From Eubacterium ventriosum (GTDB taxonomy: Bacteria; Bacillota; Clostridia; Lachnospirales; Lachnospiraceae), in contig NZ_CP102282.1 of the NCBI RefSeq assembly GCF_025150745.1, positions 434,001 through 498,000 of the forward strand: a stretch of DNA of 64,000 nucleotides, written 5' to 3'. Of the stretch, positions 7,851 to 16,186 are shown one piece after another. The stretch's first letter is position 1. Each line of letters begins with the position of its first letter. A model generated the notes under the pieces. The model saw nothing but the letters and a program-made list of their open reading frames with translations, was not told the DNA's origin and searched no databases. A program made the position numbers and the translations under genes.

Positions 7851-10622
7851 TTATTTGTTTTTTTTAGGAATCTTCTTAAACTGAATATATTTAACTTTGA
7901 TTCCTGCTAGTACTTCTTCAAGTTTTAAGTTGTATACACCCTTGTCAAGTTTAACCTTGCAAAGCTTCTGTGTAATCCAGTTGCCGTCTGTTCCATTAGT
8001 CTGGATTACTACCATTGTTGTGCCGTTGGCATTAACGTTTACTGTTGACTGTGATAAGTTGGACTTGTCAAATGAGATGTTAACAATAATTGTATATTCC
8101 CCTTCGTCTTCAACTTCCAATGTTGCTTCTGCTCCGCTATTGAACATTACCTTATTGTCTTTTTCAATGTTAAATACTTCATACTTGGCCTGATCATTTG
8201 GAACTGAATCGTAATGTTTTGCAACGTCTGTATCAACTAACTCTCTTTCAATAACAGGCGCTGAAAGAATGAAGTTGCAGATGTTGATTGCAGCTCGCTG
8301 AAGTTCTCCGATTGTAAGTCTTCCCTCTTTAATTGATTCCTCTGTGTTGTCGTTGTTTGAGTTAACTTCTGAGCCGTTATTGTTTACAACCATATATACG
8401 TCGTTCTGTGAGCGAACCATATCTCTTGTATCCTGATTTGATTCTTCGCCACCTTCTACAACGTCGTTCATCTTGGCCCACCAGTCAGTCATTACGATAC
8501 CATCGTATCCCCATTCATTTCTAAGGATTGTTGTACAAAGGTCGTAATTTGAAGCTGCCCAGTGTCCGTTAATAGGATTGTAAGCTGTCATTAATGTTTT
8601 AACTGTGCCGGCTTTTACTGCCATTTCAAACGATTTGAGATAAATCTGTCTGATTGCTCTTTCTGAGCAAACTGCGTCAATCTTAAATCTATGTGATTCC
8701 TGACCATTTAATGCGAAATGCTTAATTGTTCCCCAAGCACCACCGTCTTTAATACCGCCCGTTGATGCAACTGACATTGTTCCTGAAAGGTATGGATCTT
8801 CTGAATAGTATTCAAAGTTACGTCCGTTTAAAGGATGTCTGTGAATGTTTACTCCGGGTCCAAGTAATGTATCTACCTGATTTCCGTATAATTCCTGACC
8901 TTCCATTGTGTAAAGTTCTCTTACAAGTTTAGGATTCCATGATGCTGAAAGTGCTGTTCCAATAGGAAGCTGTGTAGCTTTTCCTTCCATTCTAAGTCCA
9001 CTAGGGCCATCAGCACAACATGCTGCAGGGATTCCGTAAGCAAACAATGTATCACTTAATCCACCAAAAGCTGAAGCTGTTCCTTTTGTAACTCTAGGGT
9101 TACTCATTCCTTCACCTCTTACAATCTGTGCTAATTCTGCAACTGTAAGCTGTGCAACGAACTCTTCAATAGTGTTTTTACCTGCTTTTACATCCTGTAA
9201 TGTAATTCCTACATCGCCTGTAATTTTCATGTCTTTTGGAAGATTGTCTTCAATTCTCTTAGCCATATCAACTGTAGGCTTTTGTGATGGTACATATGTA
9301 ATTTCGTATGTTCCATCTTCTTTTCTCTTGCCCGGCTTCATTAATGTAAGATTTTCATCGTTAGGGCAGGCAGCTTCTGAAAGCTGTTCTGTTACTTTAA
9401 GTTCTTCAACTTTATATGTATAAGCTAGTTTATTATTTTTTACGCTGTTACCTACGTAGAAGTTGTAATCTCCTGCTTCTAATACGTAGCATGACTTGTT
9501 GCCTGTAACGCCTGAGTCATCATATGATGCAATTCCGTTAATATCGAAAGCAATCTTTAATGTCTGGCTCTGACCCTGTGCAAGATTTTCTGTTTTCTCG
9601 TATGCACAAAGCTGTCTTGCAGGCTGTCCCAAAGCTCCCTGTGGTGCTTCGTAATATACCTGAACAACTTCTTTTCCTGAGAACTTATCACCTGTGTTAG
9701 TTACCTTAACTTCTAATGTGATTTTTTCATCATCTGCATCTGCTGATACTGTTTCAATATCAAATGTTGTGTATGAAAGTCCGAAACCAAATTCAAATTG
9801 AACTTTTTCAGGTGCAAATGTTTCAAAATAACGATATCCTACATAAATGTCTTCTTTGTAAAGATTTGTAAGTTCGTTGCCAAAGTTGTCATTAGCAGGA
9901 TAGTCTTCAATATCATAAGCTACTGTGTCAGGTAATTTACCGCTTGGTGTAGCCTTGCCTGAAAGTGCGTCAGCTACTGCGTTTCCACCTTCCATACCGC
10001 CCTGCCATACAATAATTACTGATTTGATGTGTCCCTTAAACTGTTCTTCATCAATCCACTTAAGGTCGATAATATTTGAAACGTTAAGAACTACACAAAC
10101 ATCTTCGAAAGCTTCTGTTATGTTCTTAAGGTTTTCTTTTTCTTCATCTGTAAGAAGATAGCTTCCTACCCAGTTGGCGTTGTCCTTATCTTCTCCTGCT
10201 GTACGTCCGATAATGTATACAGCCTTGTTAGTTGATTCTGCTTGTTTCTTTGCATAATCTGCTGTGATTTCCATATCTTTCTGGAACCATGGCTCGCATG
10301 CCCAGCCACCGCCACCGTTATCAAATGGATGGTCTTTTAACCATTCCTTATAGTCTTCAACTATAGTCTTGTTAAAGTTAAGGTTGCTGTTTTCAAATCC
10401 GTCCAAAATATTTGTTGTGTATTCAACGTTTACAGCTCCTCCTGAACCTGTTCCGCTTCTGTAGTACTCAATCATTGGTCTTCCAAAAACTGAAACCTTA
10501 TCCTGTTCTGTTAATGGGAGTGTGTTGTTTTCATTCTTTAATAATACTATTCCCTCGACTGCCGCTTCGCGACTTTTGTCAGCAAACCCCTCAACAGGTA
10601 CCCCCCTTAAATTGTTGTCCAT
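7851..10622 (-). CDS. Beta-glucosidase, glycoside hydrolase family 3, circularly permuted
   Basis: The 923-residue product hydrolyses terminal beta-linked glucose from oligosaccharides. Domain order is reversed from usual GH3. The alpha/beta sandwich comes first (about 15-290, with GRTAGEDKD holding a candidate acid/base Glu144), then an FnIII domain (about 300-385). The barrel domain follows (about 490-800) with ADGPSGLR, KHFALN and the nucleophile Asp713 in MTDWW. The C-terminal 105 residues form a carbohydrate-binding-like beta domain. There is no signal peptide, so it is probably intracellular. The same order is known from Butyrivibrio GH3 enzymes. The start has AGAGGAGGAG upstream. Confidence 0.93.
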   Translation of the reverse strand: MDNNLRGVPVEGFADKSREAAVEGIVLLKNENNTLPLTEQDKVSVFGRPMIEYYRSGTGSGGAVNVEYTTNILDGFENSNLNFNKTIVEDYKEWLKDHPFDNGGGGWACEPWFQKDMEITADYAKKQAESTNKAVYIIGRTAGEDKDNANWVGSYLLTDEEKENLKNITEAFEDVCVVLNVSNIIDLKWIDEEQFKGHIKSVIIVWQGGMEGGNAVADALSGKATPSGKLPDTVAYDIEDYPANDNFGNELTNLYKEDIYVGYRYFETFAPEKVQFEFGFGLSYTTFDIETVSADADDEKITLEVKVTNTGDKFSGKEVVQVYYEAPQGALGQPARQLCAYEKTENLAQGQSQTLKIAFDINGIASYDDSGVTGNKSCYVLEAGDYNFYVGNSVKNNKLAYTYKVEELKVTEQLSEAACPNDENLTLMKPGKRKEDGTYEITYVPSQKPTVDMAKRIEDNLPKDMKITGDVGITLQDVKAGKNTIEEFVAQLTVAELAQIVRGEGMSNPRVTKGTASAFGGLSDTLFAYGIPAACCADGPSGLRMEGKATQLPIGTALSASWNPKLVRELYTMEGQELYGNQVDTLLGPGVNIHRHPLNGRNFEYYSEDPYLSGTMSVASTGGIKDGGAWGTIKHFALNGQESHRFKIDAVCSERAIRQIYLKSFEMAVKAGTVKTLMTAYNPINGHWAASNYDLCTTILRNEWGYDGIVMTDWWAKMNDVVEGGEESNQDTRDMVRSQNDVYMVVNNNGSEVNSNNDNTEESIKEGRLTIGELQRAAINICNFILSAPVIERELVDTDVAKHYDSVPNDQAKYEVFNIEKDNKVMFNSGAEATLEVEDEGEYTIIVNISFDKSNLSQSTVNVNANGTTMVVIQTNGTDGNWITQKLCKVKLDKGVYNLKLEEVLAGIKVKYIQFKKIPKKNK

Positions 10623-10972
10623 TGGTTTCTCCTCCTCTTATTCTCATATAGCCTATTTTTTTCATTTTTCATATTTTATACTAAAAATCACTATATCATA
10701 TAATTTTTGCAATTGCTAGATTTTATGGGAGGAAAAACGTTTTTATTAAGGGCGCTTTTGTCCCCCCTTTTGTGCAATTTTTTTAGGCTTTTTGCCCCAT
10801 AAAAAAGCACATCTTTGCTTGTAAAAATTTTTTTGGTTGGTTTTTTTTATGTATTTTTACTATTTATTTATGGCTATTTTTGTTAATTTTGTTTTTTGTA
10901 CTTTATTGCTTTAAAGCGTTATATGTTGTAAAATTATATTACTATACTTGAATGACAGAAAGGAATGAAACA
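10623..10972. other. Divergent intergenic region
   Basis: This AT-rich region lies between the divergent beta-glucosidase and CoA-ligase genes. A 12-bp palindrome AAAAACGTTTTT sits at 10733-10744 and could be a repressor site (LacI-type operators have a CG-centred core), but no regulator gene is adjacent. I could not place a convincing promoter and see no gene. Confidence 0.4.
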
Positions 10973-12271
10973 ATGGGAAAATATTTTCAGGAAGAAATTG
11001 AAACTGCCTCTCGTGAAAAGATTGAACAGATTCAAACAGACGGACTTTTAGACGTGGTAAAAAGAGTATACGAGAATGTACCTTTTTACAGAAAAAAAAT
11101 GGTAGAAAAAGGTGTAACACCTGACGATATAAAATCTTTAAAAGATATTTCTAAGTTGCCTTTTTTAACGAAAGACGATTTAAGAGATGCTTATCCATAC
11201 GGCTTATTAGCAGTACCTCTTAAAAATTGTGTACGTATTCACTCAACTTCAGGTACAACAGGTAAGCGTGTAGTAGATTTTTATACTAAGAAAGATATTG
11301 ATATGTGGGAAGATGGATGTGCCAGAGCCCTTGTGGCTGCCGGTGGAACAGATGAAGATGTAGTTCACGTAGCTTATGGATATGGTCTTTTCACAGGTGG
11401 CTTCGGACTAAACGGTGGTTCACAGAAGGTTGGTTCTTTAACACTTCCTATGTCATCAGGTAACACTGACAGACAGCTTCAGTTTATGACTGATTTGGGT
11501 TCAACTATTCTTTGTTGTACACCTAGTTACGCTTCTTATTTGGCCGAATCTATTGAAGAACGGGGAATTAAGGATCAGATCAAATTAAAAGCCGGTATTT
11601 TTGGTGCAGAGGCTTGGTCAGAAGATATGAGAGCTGATATTGAAAACAGGCTTGGCATTAAGGCTTATGATATTTATGGACTTACTGAAATTGAAGGTCC
11701 GGGTGTTGCTTTTGAATGTGAGGAACAGAATGGTATGCATATTTGCGAAGACTATTTTATTCCGGAAATTGTTGATCCTGACACACTTGAACCTGTTCCT
11801 GACGGACAGATTGGTGAATTAGTATTTACAAGTTTTGCTAAAGAAGCATTTCCACTTATCAGATACCGTACAAAAGACATTACTTATATTACAAGAGAGA
11901 AGTGTAAATGCGGACGTACTCACGCACGTATTCACAGACTTATGGGACGTTCAGACGACATGCTTATTATTAAAGGTGTTAATGTTTATCCTTCACAGAT
12001 TGAGGAAGTTCTTATTAAACAGGGCATGCCTGCCAACTACCAGCTTATTGTTGACCGTGTAAACAATAGCGATACTATGGAAGTTCTGGTTGAGATGACA
12101 CCTGAAATGTTCTCTGATACAGTTAGCTCAATTGAGTCTAAGGAGAAAGATATTGTTACCGCTCTTAAGAGTATGCTTGGCATTTATGCTAAGGTTAAAT
12201 TAGTTGAACCAAAATCAATTACACGTTCAGAAGGAAAAGCAGTTCGTGTTATAGATAAACGTAAAATTTAG
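10973..12271 (+). CDS. Phenylacetate-CoA ligase family, adenylate-forming enzyme
   Basis: The start at 10973 (MGKYFQEEIE) is chosen because AAAGGA lies 8 bases upstream; an in-frame ATG 21 bases earlier lacks a site. The product has about 432 residues. It activates an aromatic or aryl-acetic acid with ATP and joins it to CoA. STSGTTGKRV is the phosphate-binding loop, YDIYGLTEIEGPG the adenylate-binding segment, and RSDDMLIIKGVNVYPSQIEE marks the C-terminal domain. An ACT-domain gene follows by 11 bases, a pairing common in anaerobes that ferment aromatic amino acids. Substrate is inferred. Confidence 0.88.
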   Translation: MGKYFQEEIETASREKIEQIQTDGLLDVVKRVYENVPFYRKKMVEKGVTPDDIKSLKDISKLPFLTKDDLRDAYPYGLLAVPLKNCVRIHSTSGTTGKRVVDFYTKKDIDMWEDGCARALVAAGGTDEDVVHVAYGYGLFTGGFGLNGGSQKVGSLTLPMSSGNTDRQLQFMTDLGSTILCCTPSYASYLAESIEERGIKDQIKLKAGIFGAEAWSEDMRADIENRLGIKAYDIYGLTEIEGPGVAFECEEQNGMHICEDYFIPEIVDPDTLEPVPDGQIGELVFTSFAKEAFPLIRYRTKDITYITREKCKCGRTHARIHRLMGRSDDMLIIKGVNVYPSQIEEVLIKQGMPANYQLIVDRVNNSDTMEVLVEMTPEMFSDTVSSIESKEKDIVTALKSMLGIYAKVKLVEPKSITRSEGKAVRVIDKRKI

Positions 12272-12282
12272 GAGGTTTTTAT

Positions 12283-12720
12283 ATGTATATTCATCAGATT
12301 TCAGTGTTCATTGAAAACAAACCGGGTAATATTGCAAACTTTACCAATTTTCTTGCCGAACACAAAATAGATATGCGTGCATTCCAGATTGCCGATTCAA
12401 GCGATTTCGGAATCATTCGTATTATTGTAGACGATCCTTTTAATACTCTTACTCTGTTAAGAGACAACGATTGGATTTGTAACCTTACACACGTTATTGG
12501 CGTTAAGCTTCCGGATGAGCCGGGCTCAATGGCTAAGGCAATGAACGTTATTGCTTCTAACGGCTACAGCGTTGATTACGTTTACGCCTTTCTTGCAAGA
12601 GGCACAGATGATGCCCTTATGGTATTCCGTGTCAAGGACGAGGATACAGACAAAGTTGCCGCATTGCTAGTAAGGAGTGGAATGAAAACAGTGGACCAGG
12701 AAGACTTGGCTAAGATGTAG
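12283..12720 (+). CDS. Tandem ACT-domain protein, partner of the CoA ligase
   Basis: The 145-residue product consists of two ACT-like amino-acid-sensing domains (about 1-70 and 72-145): IHQISVFIENKPGNIANFT and HVIGVKLPDEPGSMAKAMN both show the ligand-loop pattern. It has no catalytic domain. The start has AGGAGG 7 bases upstream and lies 11 bases after the ligase stop, so they form an operon. Members of this family stand beside phenylacetate-CoA ligases or indolepyruvate oxidoreductases and probably give allosteric control by aromatic amino acids. Confidence 0.88.
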   Translation: MYIHQISVFIENKPGNIANFTNFLAEHKIDMRAFQIADSSDFGIIRIIVDDPFNTLTLLRDNDWICNLTHVIGVKLPDEPGSMAKAMNVIASNGYSVDYVYAFLARGTDDALMVFRVKDEDTDKVAALLVRSGMKTVDQEDLAKM

Positions 12721-12734
12721 GAATGGAAACACTT

Positions 12735-12808
12735 CTTATAGACATTCTCTTTATCATCTATCATATACTTTTTGGGTATGGGGGAATGATGAAGAGAATG
12801 TCTATAAG
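12735..12808. repeat. Long inverted repeat behind the ACT gene
   Basis: Arms 12735-12751 and 12792-12808 are perfect 17-bp complements, extended by six more pairs (one G-T) to about 23 bp around an AT-rich loop. No T-run follows, so it is not a simple terminator. A second perfect hairpin (12812-12818 with 12832-12838, and 12820-12823 with 12827-12830 inside) follows directly. Confidence 0.65.
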
Positions 12809-12837
12809 CACGCGGCTGTCGCAGCATGCGTCAGCCG

Positions 12838-12906
12838 CTACAAATAAAAAAGAAGAGCCATCTTTTCATGCAAGCATGAAGATGGGCTCTTCTTTTTTAT
12901 TTGTAG
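12838..12906. terminator. Bidirectional terminator between ACT gene and rpsR
   Basis: A 22-bp perfect stem (12838-12859 with 12885-12906) continues with bulges to a tip closed by CATG/CATG at 12867-12878. The A/T-runs inside the arms give U-tracts on both strands. It serves the converging paaK-like operon and the ribosomal operon. Confidence 0.88.
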
Positions 12907-12937
12907 TGCAGGCACACGTTGCTTGTGTGCTTCGCGA

Positions 12938-13201
12938 TTATTCTACTGTGTATGGCATTAATGCGATATTTCTAGCTCTCTTGATAGCTGTTGTAAGAGC
13001 TCTCTGATGTCTAGCACAGTTTCCTGTGATTCTTCTAGGAAGAATTTTTCCTCTTTCAGATACGTATCTCTTTAATGTAGCTACATCTTTATAATCGATT
13101 GCCTTGTTTTCGTTAGCACAAAATGCACAAACTTTTTTTCTTCTACGACCGCCTCTTCTTCTCATTGGAGAATCTGGTCTTTCACTCTTATTATATGGCA
13201 T
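12938..13201 (-). CDS. rpsR: 30S ribosomal protein S18
   Basis: The 87-residue small-subunit protein binds 16S rRNA together with S6. Visible features are the Arg-rich N-terminus ([10 protein letters not shown]), a CAFC motif with a later Cys and His ([10 protein letters not shown]) suggesting a zinc-binding form, and the conserved KILPRRITG segment. It is the last gene of rpsF-ssb-rpsR, with an AGGAGGT site before its ATG. Confidence 0.97.
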   Translation of the reverse strand: MPYNKSERPDSPMRRRGGRRRKKVCAFCANENKAIDYKDVATLKRYVSERGKILPRRITGNCARHQRALTTAIKRARNIALMPYTVE

Positions 13202-13245
13202 AACTTGACCTCCTATTTTCGTTAATGAGATTCTATTCGAATCTG

Positions 13246-13695
13246 TTAAAAGTTAAATGGTAACCCTGAATCATCTACACTGTCAGGAATGTTCATAAAA
13301 CCGTCTCCTGCAGGTGCTGTTGGCTGTGATGCAACCGGCTGCTGTGGCTGATAGTTGTTACTATCTGCTGTAGCTTTGCTTTCTGCAAATTCCTGGTTTT
13401 CAACAACTACTTCTGTTGTGTAAACTGTCTTACCATCTTTGTCCTGATAACTGCCTGTCTGAATACGACCTTCGGCAACTATCTTAGTTCCCTGATGGAA
13501 ATATTTTTCAGCAAATTCACCGCTTCTACCAAATGCTACACATCTGATAAAGTCAGCGCTCTGATCTCCATCTCTCTTAAATCTACGATCTACTGCTAAT
13601 GTGTATCTCGCAATAGCCAACTGATTATCTCCTGATGTTGAATATCTAACTTCAGGATCACGAGTCAAACGACCCATAAGAATAACTTTATTCAT
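13246..13695 (-). CDS. ssb: Single-stranded DNA-binding protein
   Basis: The 149-residue product has the OB-fold (about 1-105: [40 protein letters not shown]) and a disordered Gln/Pro/Ala-rich linker. The acidic-hydrophobic tail is DDSGLPFNF, a variant of the DDDIPF tip that recruits repair partners. It lies between rpsF and rpsR in the usual Firmicutes order and protects single-stranded DNA during replication. Confidence 0.97.
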   Translation of the reverse strand: MNKVILMGRLTRDPEVRYSTSGDNQLAIARYTLAVDRRFKRDGDQSADFIRCVAFGRSGEFAEKYFHQGTKIVAEGRIQTGSYQDKDGKTVYTTEVVVENQEFAESKATADSNNYQPQQPVASQPTAPAGDGFMNIPDSVDDSGLPFNF

Positions 13696-13719
13696 ATTAT
13701 ACCTCTCTAATGTATCAAA

Positions 13720-14010
13720 CTATGCTTCTACTGCAACAGTCATAAATCTGATAACATTTTCCATAATACGAAGCTGGCTTTCTAACTCGCTAGGAAAATC
13801 TGTGTTTTCAGTGTCAATATCGATGAAGTAATAGAATGCTTCTGACATCTTCTGGATTTCGTAAGCTAATTTCTTCTTACCAGCTTCTTCGATCTTTGTA
13901 ATTGTACCACCGAACTTTTCGATAAGTGCTTTTACCTTTTCTACTTCAGCTGTTCTTCCTTCATCATCAAGTTTTGCACTAACAACAACTGTTAATTCAT
14001 ATTTGTTCAT
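13720..14010 (-). CDS. rpsF: 30S ribosomal protein S6
   Basis: The 96-residue product has the S6 ferredoxin-like fold (MNKYELTVVVSAKLDDEGR; GKKKLAYEIQKMSEAFYYFIDI; LESQLRIMENVIRFMTV). It forms a heterodimer with S18 in the small subunit. AAAAGGAGG precedes the ATG. A promoter and a leader hairpin lie immediately upstream, so this is the first gene of the operon. Confidence 0.97.
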   Translation of the reverse strand: MNKYELTVVVSAKLDDEGRTAEVEKVKALIEKFGGTITKIEEAGKKKLAYEIQKMSEAFYYFIDIDTENTDFPSELESQLRIMENVIRFMTVAVEA

Positions 14011-14060
14011 GCTTCTACCTCCTTTTGGTCTCTGGCCTTTTCATTTGAAAAAGCAAGGAT

Positions 14061-14080
14061 CATAACGATTACTCGTTATG
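14061..14080 (-). promoter_or_regulatory. Leader hairpin of the rpsF operon
   Basis: An 8-bp perfect stem (CATAACGA with TCGTTATG) with a 4-base loop lies between promoter and rpsF. rpsF leaders in many bacteria bind the S6:S18 complex for feedback control. I do not see the full bulged consensus, so that role is only possible here. Confidence 0.4.
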
Positions 14081-14087
14081 CGTAATT

Positions 14088-14117
14088 AATATATATCACG
14101 AATTACTATAATATCAA
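14088..14117 (-). promoter_or_regulatory. Promoter of rpsF-ssb-rpsR
   Basis: TTGATA (14112-14117) and TATATT (14088-14093) are separated by 18 bases. The promoter starts right at the end of the preceding terminator. Confidence 0.65.
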
Positions 14118-14147
14118 AAAAAGCCCCTGTGTTCAAGGACTTTTTTT
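14116..14147 (-). terminator. Terminator after DUF951 gene
   Basis: A 7-bp stem with G-U pairs (14135-14141 with 14122-14128) is followed on the minus strand by a run of seven Ts. It separates the wall-protein operon from rpsF. Confidence 0.7.
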
Positions 14148-14206
14148 CATTTTGTGAATTTTTTTCCGAAATCTTTTGGTTTTAAACAAAGCTTTCGTTT
14201 TTTTAT

Positions 14207-14383
14207 TTACTGCAAAATCTTCTTTACGCTTTTTTCGAAAGTTTTTCTTGGAACCATTACTATACGACCGCAGCCTTTACATTTCAACTTAAAATCTGCA
14301 CCCGTTCTTATAATTTCCCATTCATTAGTTCCACAAGGATGCCCTTTTTTTAATGTTACTACTGTTCCAATATTATATTCCAT
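14207..14383 (-). CDS. DUF951 family small protein
   Basis: The 58-residue protein starts MEYNIGTVVTLKK, continues GHPCGTNEWEIIRTGADFKL, and has CKGCGRIVMVPRKTFEKSVKK. This is the full DUF951 pattern (Cys-Gly, then CxxCGR), probably a small zinc-ribbon-like fold. Its ATG overlaps the stop of the NlpC/P60 gene (TAATG). DUF951 genes are commonly found next to rpsF-ssb-rpsR in Clostridia, as here. The molecular role is unknown. Confidence 0.9.
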   Translation of the reverse strand: MEYNIGTVVTLKKGHPCGTNEWEIIRTGADFKLKCKGCGRIVMVPRKTFEKSVKKILQ

Positions 14384-16155
14384 TAGTCTACCACTCTTCC
14401 TATTCCAACTATATGCGAAATATTATTGTAGTTAATAGTCTGTCCACCTTTTTCTACCACTTTGCCTGCACCTGCATACATAGATACATGATAGATATTT
14501 AAAGTTCTTCCCGGTGTGCTGTATTTTACTGCCGCATTGTAATCTCCGTAAAAAATTAAATCACCCGGTTTCATATCATCTATGTCAATAAAACCATAAT
14601 ATACTATTTGATTTTTTTCTTTTAAATAATCAAACAGGCTTGCTGCTGTCTTTGCATAAGAACCACTTCCAAGTTTCTTGTTGTAGTGCTTGTATGATTT
14701 ATAGCCTTTCCAAACCAAAGCTGAACAATCATAGTATCCTTTTCTCATTCTTTTTGGCTGACTATATTTCCAATGATTAACTATGTACATAGCCCTATTT
14801 ACAATCTTGTACATACCTTTTGCATATACTTCGATTCTATAAGACTTGTGAATATTTCCGATTTTTACATCAACATATGTAACTCCTGAATTTACACCTT
14901 TAACGATACCATCGCCTGAAACTGTGGCAACGCTTTCATTTCTGCTTGTAAATTCAGGAACTGTACCTGTGTCGCCCAAAATAGGAAACTGTACTTTTTC
15001 ACCTTTTTTTATAACTGCCTTTAAATTATTAACTGTTGGATTAACAACTGTATACTTTATGTTGAATACTTTTCCATCTACATTTGCTGTAATTGTACCC
15101 GTTCCCGGTTTTGTGCCTAAAACTGCCGCTTTCTTTTCATAAGTTGTTAAAGTGGCACATTTTTTGTTTGAATTAGTCCAAGTAATAGTACTATGTTCTC
15201 CTAAACCTTTAAAAGAAATATACTGCTGTCTTTCATTGCCTAATGCTGTTCCATAAACAATTAACTTCTGAACTTCCGTTTCAGGGTTTGAAACATAAAT
15301 TGTATTTGTATATGTAACAACATTTTTGTTTTTGTATGTAACCTTTGCTGTAATGTTAACTTTGCCTTCATTTACTGCTTTCAAAGTAGCTTTAAGCTTG
15401 CTTCCACTTACTGCTGAAAGTTTTGAAACAACATCGCTATTCCCAACACTCCACTTGCATGACTTAACATTACTTTCGTCTATTCCATCTACCATAACAG
15501 TAAAATTCTGACCTTTTGCCTGGCTTACAAAACCGTTAACCTTTGTTCCGTCAGCGTTAACTTTTTTAATACTGATTCCGTTAGAATCATACAATCTGTT
15601 ATTTATATCACTTGACAAAACATTTATTGTACATTTGCTATATCCCTGTGAGGATTTCGCTGTTATTTCCGCTTTACCCGGATTTAACGCCTCAACAGTA
15701 CCTTCTTTATTGACTTTTGCTATTGAGTCATTTGAAGACATATATGAAATTTTATTAACTGACTTTGCTACAACCATACCTGTCTGGCCTTCTGTTAATG
15801 TTGTAGGATATTTCGTTATGACAACATTCTTAGAAGTATCAGGAACTGTAACCTTGCAAGTCATTGTTCTTGATTTACAAGTTGCAGTAATTGTTGCAGC
15901 TCCATAATTTACAGCTCTAATTCTACCTTTTTTTGAAACAGTAACTGCAAATTTATTAGATGTTCTCCATTTAACTTTCGTTCTCGCTGAAACATTTTTA
16001 ACTTTTATTTTTTTTCTTTTGCCCTTTTCTAATGTTACTGTACTTTTAGAAATCGTAGGTGTTGCTCCATAAGCCAATTCACTTTTTAATTGAAGTCCTG
16101 AAATAATAGCTGCCATCACGATTATTATTCCAATTGTTCTCTTTAAAAATTTCAT
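14383..16155 (-). CDS. Secreted NlpC/P60 peptidoglycan hydrolase with Ig-like domains
   Basis: The 590-residue product has a signal peptide (MKFLKRTIGIIIVMAAIISG to about residue 30). At least two clear bacterial Ig-like (BIG2) domains follow (about 33-107 and 112-180), with further similar beta domains to about 440. The C-terminal NlpC/P60 domain has Cys477 in YDCSALVW and His556 in IYHVSMYAG as catalytic residues. It should cut peptide stems of peptidoglycan outside the cell. The Thr-rich secreted protein gene lies 31 bases upstream and DUF951 overlaps its end, so the three probably share a transcript. Confidence 0.88.
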   Translation of the reverse strand: MKFLKRTIGIIIVMAAIISGLQLKSELAYGATPTISKSTVTLEKGKRKKIKVKNVSARTKVKWRTSNKFAVTVSKKGRIRAVNYGAATITATCKSRTMTCKVTVPDTSKNVVITKYPTTLTEGQTGMVVAKSVNKISYMSSNDSIAKVNKEGTVEALNPGKAEITAKSSQGYSKCTINVLSSDINNRLYDSNGISIKKVNADGTKVNGFVSQAKGQNFTVMVDGIDESNVKSCKWSVGNSDVVSKLSAVSGSKLKATLKAVNEGKVNITAKVTYKNKNVVTYTNTIYVSNPETEVQKLIVYGTALGNERQQYISFKGLGEHSTITWTNSNKKCATLTTYEKKAAVLGTKPGTGTITANVDGKVFNIKYTVVNPTVNNLKAVIKKGEKVQFPILGDTGTVPEFTSRNESVATVSGDGIVKGVNSGVTYVDVKIGNIHKSYRIEVYAKGMYKIVNRAMYIVNHWKYSQPKRMRKGYYDCSALVWKGYKSYKHYNKKLGSGSYAKTAASLFDYLKEKNQIVYYGFIDIDDMKPGDLIFYGDYNAAVKYSTPGRTLNIYHVSMYAGAGKVVEKGGQTINYNNISHIVGIGRVVD

Positions 16156-16186
16156 CTTTTCCTTCTTTCATTCTTTATCTGTCACA

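Noticed and set aside
7851-10622. GH3 gene as a misassembled or frameshifted fusion
   Set aside because: The frame is continuous, and the swapped domain order matches a known permuted GH3 type.
12723-13007. A plus-strand 94-codon frame after the ACT gene
   Set aside because: It runs through three hairpins and into rpsR on the other strand; base composition is that of a terminator region.
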